This document shows positions 36,122 through 40,938 of a stretch of 40,938 nucleotides of DNA, piece after piece; positions within the stretch are counted from its first letter, which is position 1, and each line of letters opens with the position of its first letter. The DNA comes from an uncultured Muribaculaceae bacterium (GTDB lineage Bacteria > Bacteroidota > Bacteroidia > Bacteroidales > Muribaculaceae). The notes beneath the pieces are model-generated. The model was given only the letters and a program-made list of their open reading frames with translations. It had not been told where the DNA came from and searched no databases. The DNA lies in assembly GCA_947179295.1 (NCBI GenBank), contig CAMXAZ010000023.1:1-40938 (forward strand), in the 5' to 3' direction. The position numbers and the translations under genes were made by a program.

Positions 36122-37201
36122 CTATTCGACCGGCATCCACTTGCCGTAGAACTGCGCTATGCGGTCCATCGGAATCTTGTCGAGATTGTCATAGAGGTCA
36201 CAGTGACTGGCTCCATCCACTATGAGCAGTTCCTTGTTATCGCCGCGGAGCAGTTTAAAAGTATCTTCTCCGAAATAGCGCGAATGAGCTTTTTCGCCAT
36301 GCAGAATCATCACGGCATTCTCCAGTTCACCGGCATATTCAAAAAACCTGAAATTCATCAGCGGCAGTACGGATGTAACATTCCATCCGTCGGTCGAATT
36401 TCCGGAACGCGGATGAAAGCCACGCGGTGTCTTGTAATATGCGTGATAGTCTTTCACAAACTGCGGAGCATCTGCGGGCAGAGGGTCAACCACCCCGCCG
36501 GCACGCTTGTAGGAGCCGTTGCGATAGTCCTCGGTGCGCTGTGCCGCAAGTGATGCGCGGGCAGCGTTACGTTTCTCGGCCGAATTGTCGGCATCGAAAT
36601 AGCCGTTGGCGGAAACGCGGGTCATGTCATACATTGTCGATGCGACCGTGGCCTTGATGCGCGGATCGTTGATGGCCGCCTGGATGGCTATACCGCCCCA
36701 TCCGCAGATGCCGAGAATTCCGATACGCGAAGAATCGACATCTGGCCTGGCCGACAGAAAGTCAACTGCCGCAGAGAAGTCTTCGGTATTTATGTCAGGC
36801 GAGGCCACACGTCGCGGGCTGCCGCCGCTTTCTCCTGTAAATGAAGGGTCAAAGGCCATTGTGATGAACCCGCGTTCTGCGAGCTGCTGGGCATACAGAC
36901 CGCTCGACTGCTCCTTGACGGCTCCAAACGGTCCGCTGACGGCTATTGCAGGAAGCTTTCCGGCTGCATCTTTCGGAGTGTACATGTCAGCTGCAAGCGT
37001 AATGCCATAGCGGTTGACGAATGTAACCTTCCGGTGATCCACTTTATCGCTTTTCGGGAATACCTTGTCCCACTCCTGTGTGAGCGCCAGCTGCTCCACC
37101 GGAGCAAGTGACATGTTTGTGTTCGGATTTTCCATTACCTGAGAATTTGCTGTCAGTACACTGAATAAGATGAGATAAGCTATTTTTTTCATTTTCTTCA
37201 T
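36122..37201 (-). CDS. Secreted alpha/beta hydrolase, dienelactone hydrolase-like
   Basis: This 359-residue alpha/beta hydrolase has an N-terminal export signal (MKKMKKIAYLILFSVLTANS). The nucleophile elbow reads ILGICGWGG, with Cys in the nucleophile position as in dienelactone hydrolases and the YcjY-type family, rather than Ser. The oxyanion region is AVSGPFGAVKEQSSG. The late catalytic His is likely in DGASHCDLYD, and HGEKAHSRYFGED resembles the acid-bearing segment. I start at ATG 37201; ATG 37192 is equally possible. Upstream in-frame residues lie before the likely transcription start. It has a consensus promoter and diverges from catalase, with a 27-bp dyad between them. The substrate is unknown. 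Confidence 0.85.
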   Translation of the reverse strand: MKKMKKIAYLILFSVLTANSQVMENPNTNMSLAPVEQLALTQEWDKVFPKSDKVDHRKVTFVNRYGITLAADMYTPKDAAGKLPAIAVSGPFGAVKEQSSGLYAQQLAERGFITMAFDPSFTGESGGSPRRVASPDINTEDFSAAVDFLSARPDVDSSRIGILGICGWGGIAIQAAINDPRIKATVASTMYDMTRVSANGYFDADNSAEKRNAARASLAAQRTEDYRNGSYKRAGGVVDPLPADAPQFVKDYHAYYKTPRGFHPRSGNSTDGWNVTSVLPLMNFRFFEYAGELENAVMILHGEKAHSRYFGEDTFKLLRGDNKELLIVDGASHCDLYDNLDKIPMDRIAQFYGKWMPVE

Positions 37202-37234
37202 GTGCTGTTGGTTTAACAATCTGTTTGTCAAGTG

Positions 37235-37265
37235 CAAAATTAGTATGACGGGCAGTCTTGGCAAA
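37235..37265 (-). promoter_or_regulatory. Consensus promoter of the alpha/beta hydrolase gene
   Basis: On the - strand TTTG (37265 to 37262), a 19-bp spacer and TAATTTTG (37242 to 37235) match the Bacteroidota promoter. The expected start near 37228 supports the downstream ATG at 37201. Confidence 0.85.
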
Positions 37266-37270
37266 ACCCC

Positions 37271-37297
37271 GAAATGCGGTAATAATTACCACATTTC
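37271..37297. promoter_or_regulatory. 27-bp dyad, candidate operator between hydrolase and catalase
   Basis: GAAATGcGGTAA and TTACCaCATTTC are inverted arms around a TAA centre, with a single mismatched pair. The site begins 6 bp upstream of the hydrolase -33 element and lies about 114 bp before the catalase start. Position and symmetry suggest a dimeric regulator. No T-tract follows, which argues against a terminator. Confidence 0.55.
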
Positions 37298-37410
37298 ACG
37301 ATTTTTCCATTTTTTATATTCTGCACCAGCAAACCATTTCGTGAGTCGGATCGTTTAAGCAAATGTTTAAGAACCACTTTTACTGACCTTTAACCCCTCA
37401 TTGTGATTGT

Positions 37411-38916
37411 ATGGACAAGAAAAGACTCACCGCTGAAAACGGGCGCCCGATCGCCGACAACCAGAATGTCCAGACCGCAGGTCTGCGAGGCCCTGTCACC
37501 GCTCAGAATCCCTGGTATCTTGAAAAAATAGCCCACTTTGACCGAGAGGTCATACCGGAAAGGCGCATGCACGCCAAAGGCTCCGGTGCTTTCGGCACCT
37601 TCACTGTCACCAACGACATTACAGAATTCACCCGCGCGTCAATTTTCTCCGAAATCGGGAAGCAGACTCCATGTCTTGTGCGATTTTCCACCGTGGCCGG
37701 TGAGCGCGGAGCCGCCGATGCTGAGCGCGATATCCGTGGATTCGCCATGAAATTTTACACCGATGAAGGCAACTGGGATCTCGTCGGCAACAACACTCCG
37801 GTATTTTTTCTGCGCGATCCTCTCAAATTCCCTGATCTGAATCATGCCATCAAGCGTGATCCGCGTAACGGAATGCGCAATCCGACGGCTAACTGGGACT
37901 TCTGGACACTCCTCCCGGAAGCTCTTCATCAGGTCACAATAACCATGTCGCCACGCGGCATTCCGGCTTCATTCCGCCACATGCACGGTTTCGGGAGCCA
38001 CACCTACAGTTTCATCAACAGGGACAACAAGCGCACATGGGTAAAATTCCACTTCCGCACCCTGCAGGGCATAAAGAATCTGACCGACCAAGAGGCCGAG
38101 GCCATCATTGCCAAAGACCGTGAGTCGAATCAGAGAGATCTGTTCGACGCCATAGAGCGCGGCGACTTTCCACGCTGGAAACTCCAGATACAGCTGATGA
38201 CCGAAGAGGAGGCAAAAAAGTATCACATCAATCCGTTTGATCTGACCAAAGTGTGGTATCACAAAGACTTTCCACTGCGCGATGTAGGGATTCTCGAACT
38301 GAACCGCAACCCTGAAAACTTTTTCGCCGAGATCGAACAGGCGGCCTTCAACCCCGCCAATATAGTGGACGGCATAGGTTTTTCGCCTGACAAAATGCTT
38401 CAGGGACGTCTTTTTTCATATGGCGACGCTCAGCGCTACCGTCTCGGAGTGAACAACAATCTCATTCCGGTCAATCAGCCGAGGTGTCCGGCTCACGCCT
38501 ATCATCGTGACGGTCAGATGCGCACCGACGGCAACTACGGATCAACGATCGCATACGAGCCCAACAGTTTCGGTGAATGGCATGACAATCCGGCTATGAA
38601 AGAGCCGCCTTTGGAACTTCACGGCGAAGCCTATGACTATGACGAGCGGGAATATGACGATGACTACTACACTCAGCCCGGCAAACTATGGCGACTTATG
38701 TCAAACGCCGACAAGCTTGCTACCTGCCAGAACACCGCGGCGCAGATGGAAGGAGTGCCGCTATTCATAAAGCAGCGCCACACGCGCGCCTGTCATAACG
38801 CCGATCCGGAATACGGCAGGATGCTTGCCGAAGCACTCGGCATAGACCTCGGCGAGGCACTCACAGCCGAAGATCCCGCCCATCCGTCGTGGGACAAGCG
38901 GCAGGTCAACAAATAA
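37411..38916 (+). CDS. katA: Monofunctional heme catalase
   Basis: Catalase disproportionates hydrogen peroxide. The 501-residue protein is of the small-subunit, NADPH-binding clade. The distal His54 is in [12 protein letters not shown], and Asn127 is in [14 protein letters not shown] at the same 73-residue spacing as in characterised catalases. [10 protein letters not shown] is intact. The proximal heme Tyr lies in [14 protein letters not shown] near residue 337. The gene diverges from the alpha/beta hydrolase, and the 146-bp gap holds the 27-bp dyad plus two TTTAAG repeats. I see no TAnnTTTG box for it, so it may need an activator such as OxyR. The zinc alcohol dehydrogenase follows with its own -7 box. 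Confidence 0.97.
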   Translation: MDKKRLTAENGRPIADNQNVQTAGLRGPVTAQNPWYLEKIAHFDREVIPERRMHAKGSGAFGTFTVTNDITEFTRASIFSEIGKQTPCLVRFSTVAGERGAADAERDIRGFAMKFYTDEGNWDLVGNNTPVFFLRDPLKFPDLNHAIKRDPRNGMRNPTANWDFWTLLPEALHQVTITMSPRGIPASFRHMHGFGSHTYSFINRDNKRTWVKFHFRTLQGIKNLTDQEAEAIIAKDRESNQRDLFDAIERGDFPRWKLQIQLMTEEEAKKYHINPFDLTKVWYHKDFPLRDVGILELNRNPENFFAEIEQAAFNPANIVDGIGFSPDKMLQGRLFSYGDAQRYRLGVNNNLIPVNQPRCPAHAYHRDGQMRTDGNYGSTIAYEPNSFGEWHDNPAMKEPPLELHGEAYDYDEREYDDDYYTQPGKLWRLMSNADKLATCQNTAAQMEGVPLFIKQRHTRACHNADPEYGRMLAEALGIDLGEALTAEDPAHPSWDKRQVNK

Positions 38917-39016
38917 GAGATGCTACTCTAATCCGCACACATCCATAAATTCCGAGTCCGGGCCATGAGACAGAGGCATTGCCGATGGTTCATGGCTCGG
39001 TTTCAATTTTTATTTT

Positions 39017-39024
39017 TAACTTTG
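39017..39024 (+). promoter_or_regulatory. -7 box of the zinc alcohol dehydrogenase gene
   Basis: TAACTTTG lies 70 bp before ATG 39094 and inside a longer in-frame reading that starts at 38965. A transcript from here starts near 39031, which excludes the longer start. No clear -33 is present. Confidence 0.65.
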
Positions 39025-39093
39025 CGGACGCTGTCGCATTTGTCAGCCGACAGTCTGAAAACAGAAGAAAACAATTCAGCCCACCCCAAAAAA

Positions 39094-40203
39094 ATGAAAG
39101 CGCTCACATATATCTCAAAAGGGAGATTCGAACTTACCGAAAAACAGATACCTCAGATCACTGATCCGAAAGATGCGATAGTGAAAGTGACACTGTCAAG
39201 CATCTGTTCATCGGATCTGCATATCCTGCACGGAGCCGTGCCACAGGCAAAGCCCGGCATAACCGTAGGCCATGAGATGGTCGGCATAGTGGAGTCGGTC
39301 GGGCCGGAAGTAAGGTCTGTCAGACCGGGCGACCGGGTTGCGGTCAACGTAGAGACCTTCTGCGGGGAGTGTTTCTTCTGTCGCAGAGGCTGGGTCAACA
39401 ATTGCGAAGATCCAAACGGAGGCTGGGCTCTGGGATGCAGGATCGACGGCGGACAGACTGAATATGTCAGAGTTCCGTTTGCCGACAATTGCCTCACACC
39501 GATACCCGCAGGCGTTTCCGACGAGCAGGCCCTCTTTACCGGCGACATCCTTGCCACAGGCTATTGGGCGGCCGGGATTTCAGAAATTTCGGAAAGCGAT
39601 ACAGTGCTCATAATCGGTGCCGGCCCGACAGGCCTCTGCACCCTGCAATGCGTCAGCCTCTACAACCCACGCCACATAATTGTATGTGAAACGGACCAAT
39701 GCCGTCGTGATTTTGTCAGGGAGCATTATCCTGAGGTGCTTGTCACGGAACCGGCCCGATGCATTGATGACGTGAGCAGGCAGACAGAATCACGCGGAGC
39801 AGACCGGGTGATTGAAGTAGCCGGAACCGATGCTTCTTTTGAAATGGCCTGGAAAGCAGCACGCCCCAATGCCATTGTGACCATCGTGGCATTATATGAC
39901 AAACCGCAAATATTGCCTCTCCCGGACATGTATGGCAAAAATCTCACGTTCAAGACCGGAGGTGTAGACGGCTGTGAATGCGACAAAATCCTCCGCCTGA
40001 TCGCAGAAGGTAAAATCGACACGACAGCCCTCATCACCCACCGCTATCCGCTGAGCAGAATCCGCGAAGCATATTCGCTATTCGAGCAACGCCGCGAAAA
40101 CGTCATCAAAATAGCCGTTTATCCTGACTCCGACGGATGCGCTGTCGAGCCCGATGATATTGACGGACTTGAGCAGCTCGGCCTTGACAGTTGCGGAGAC
40201 TGA
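39094..40203 (+). CDS. Zinc-dependent alcohol dehydrogenase (medium-chain family)
   Basis: This 369-residue medium-chain dehydrogenase oxidises an alcohol or reduces an aldehyde with NAD(P). Catalytic zinc ligands are Cys38 (SSICSSDLH), His60 and Glu61 (VGHEMVGIVESVG). Structural zinc is held by Cys90, 93, 96 and 104 (CGECFFCRRGWVNNC). The nucleotide-binding motif is IIGAGPTGLCTLQ. I start at ATG 39094 because it opens with the normal MKALTYISKG N-terminus and lies downstream of the -7 box. It resembles secondary alcohol or threonine dehydrogenase-like members. The exact substrate is not clear. It follows catalase but has its own promoter. Confidence 0.92.
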   Translation: MKALTYISKGRFELTEKQIPQITDPKDAIVKVTLSSICSSDLHILHGAVPQAKPGITVGHEMVGIVESVGPEVRSVRPGDRVAVNVETFCGECFFCRRGWVNNCEDPNGGWALGCRIDGGQTEYVRVPFADNCLTPIPAGVSDEQALFTGDILATGYWAAGISEISESDTVLIIGAGPTGLCTLQCVSLYNPRHIIVCETDQCRRDFVREHYPEVLVTEPARCIDDVSRQTESRGADRVIEVAGTDASFEMAWKAARPNAIVTIVALYDKPQILPLPDMYGKNLTFKTGGVDGCECDKILRLIAEGKIDTTALITHRYPLSRIREAYSLFEQRRENVIKIAVYPDSDGCAVEPDDIDGLEQLGLDSCGD

Positions 40204-40329
40204 ACAGTTGTCATCAGACACCTTCCAAGCAGTTCTCAAGATTACAACCCATCTTACTGAGAACCATTGGATTCATGTCGGCACGAGATTTCAAGCGTGA
40301 AAAAATTTAGCGGATTTCTGAAAATTCCA
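40204..40329. other. Intergenic region after the alcohol dehydrogenase
   Basis: A weak hairpin (GTTCTCA near 40231, TGAGAAC near 40257) without a T-tract is the only structure. It could assist termination of the dehydrogenase gene. I see no coding sequence. Confidence 0.4.
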
Positions 40330-40361
40330 TTTGGAAAATCAAACGAAATAGCATAACTTTG
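40330..40361 (+). promoter_or_regulatory. Consensus promoter driving a candidate noncoding RNA
   Basis: TTTG (40330-40333), a 20-bp spacer and TAACTTTG (40354-40361) match the Bacteroidota promoter exactly. The predicted start is near 40368. No convincing gene follows; a folded region and a terminator do. Confidence 0.85.
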
Positions 40362-40367
40362 TGTTGT

Positions 40368-40619
40368 AAAATTGAAGAGAACGAAAAAATCCCGCGCCGG
40401 AGCACGATTGGGAAACTCATCAATTATTCTTGAAATACCGAGACAAGCTTAGCCGCCCGATGGCGGGCCTCATCCCCTTTCGGGGAGGCGTAATTGCCCG
40501 GAGGATTACAAAGGTCGGCGAGCACTCAAATCCTGTCATTCGGAGTTTCATCATCTTCCTCCGGCGTGGTTCTTATAAGGCCGGCTTCACTCACTATCTG
40601 AGCGAAGCCGGCCGTTTTT
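40368..40619 (+). ncRNA. Candidate structured noncoding RNA of about 250 nt
   Basis: Between a consensus promoter and a strong terminator lies a region with long-range pairing. CCGCGCCGGAG (40392-40402) pairs with CTCCGGCGTGG (40559-40569) as an 11-bp stem with one G-U. Inside it, GAAACTC near 40412 pairs with GAGTTTC near 40543. The centre holds GCCCG-AUGG-CGGGC and CCCC-UUUC-GGGG hairpins. A second GCCCG near 40498 could compete for the same CGGGC. The closed domain is 178 nt, close to the size of 6S RNA, and its layout of closing stem, internal bubble and apical hairpins is compatible. I cannot identify the family by sequence. It does not look like tmRNA, RNase P RNA or a small SRP RNA. 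Start and end are inferred. Confidence 0.65.
40579..40619 (+). terminator. Strong intrinsic terminator of the candidate ncRNA
   Basis: GGCCGGCTTC (40579-40588) and GAAGCCGGCC (40604-40613) form a perfect 10-bp stem. CTCA/TGAG extend it by 4 bp past a mismatch, leaving a 5-nt loop. G and five Ts follow. Confidence 0.92.
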
Positions 40620-40938
40620 CTTTGATGCCGCCATAAAAAAACAAGGCTTATCGATCTCTCAGGTTCACACATGCCAGTTCATTGCCGTTGGCCATCAAAA
40701 TAAGGCTTTTCGCCATCACGCCTAAACTTTTGCCGGATTGCGCGTCTTACTATTATATATTGGCAAACAGGCTCAATAGTCAGCAATCTGCGCACCTATA
40801 TACAGACAATCTCCTCATCATAATCATGTTCCCCGACTGGAAACAAAAGCTATTCATCCGATTGTTTTATTTATATCGAATAACACTACTGTCCACTAAA
40901 AATGGACGTGGTTAAAAATTAAATAAATTCGGTTCACT
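40620..40938. other. Gene-free AT-rich end of the window
   Basis: I see no supported gene here. Near the end, GTCCA and TGGAC flank CTAAAAA around 40890-40910, and the last 40 bases become AT-rich. This could be the edge of a mobile element or of the next gene's regulatory region, but the window stops too soon to tell. Confidence 0.35.

Noticed and set aside
40430-40636. 68-codon open frame inside the candidate ncRNA
   Set aside because: It begins with TTG, spans the closing stem and the terminator hairpin, and has no family features. A structured RNA explains the region better.

Overview
This window is about 41 kb of chromosome from a gut-type Bacteroidota, most likely order Bacteroidales. 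A Muribaculaceae-like genome is my best guess from the moderately high GC content and the gene set. The main evidence is the promoter signature: TAnnTTTG -7 boxes, several with a TTTG element 19-20 bp upstream, precede clpP, argS, uvrA, gdhA, the ion channel, a redox operon and others. Bacteroidales-type gene families agree: a DUF2027/Smr protein, a CotH protein with a lamin-tail domain, carboxynorspermidine dehydrogenase and tandem rubrerythrins. I see no tRNA, rRNA, CRISPR array, prophage or intact insertion sequence.

Layout. From 277 to 23499 every gene is on the + strand: a SPOUT RNA methyltransferase, a secreted CotH/lamin-tail protein, clpP-clpX, recQ, an FtsE-like ATPase, a type II NADH dehydrogenase, argS, a Bax-inhibitor-1 membrane protein, carboxynorspermidine dehydrogenase, a large secreted pectinesterase-like beta-helix protein, uvrA, a DUF2027/Smr protein, a flavodoxin/ferredoxin protein, rubrerythrin, and a four-domain flavin reductase-rubredoxin-rubrerythrin-rubredoxin fusion. 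A 22-bp-arm hairpin separates these from convergent - strand genes for GDP-L-fucose synthase and gdhA. A bacterial voltage-gated sodium channel gene diverges from gdhA.

Right half. A four-gene - strand operon (31356 to 27412) encodes a membrane polyferredoxin that looks like NapH fused to NapG, a Tat-exported aldo/keto reductase with two 4Fe-4S clusters, a DUF1893 protein and an orphan ECF S-component. A tripartite efflux operon follows (TolC, HlyD/EmrA and DHA2 MFS), then a secreted alpha/beta hydrolase divergent from catalase, then a zinc alcohol dehydrogenase. The last 735 bp hold no convincing gene, but they contain a consensus promoter, a long-range folded region and a strong intrinsic terminator, which together indicate a noncoding RNA of about 250 nt.

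Themes. Oxygen and peroxide handling in an anaerobe recurs (rubrerythrin, the fusion protein, catalase, NDH-2, the EFR1-type protein). Protein and DNA quality control (ClpXP, RecQ, UvrA) fills the left part. The most system-like novelty is the quinone-linked extracytoplasmic aldo/keto reductase operon. The next most interesting items are the candidate ncRNA and the self-contained peroxide reductase fusion.
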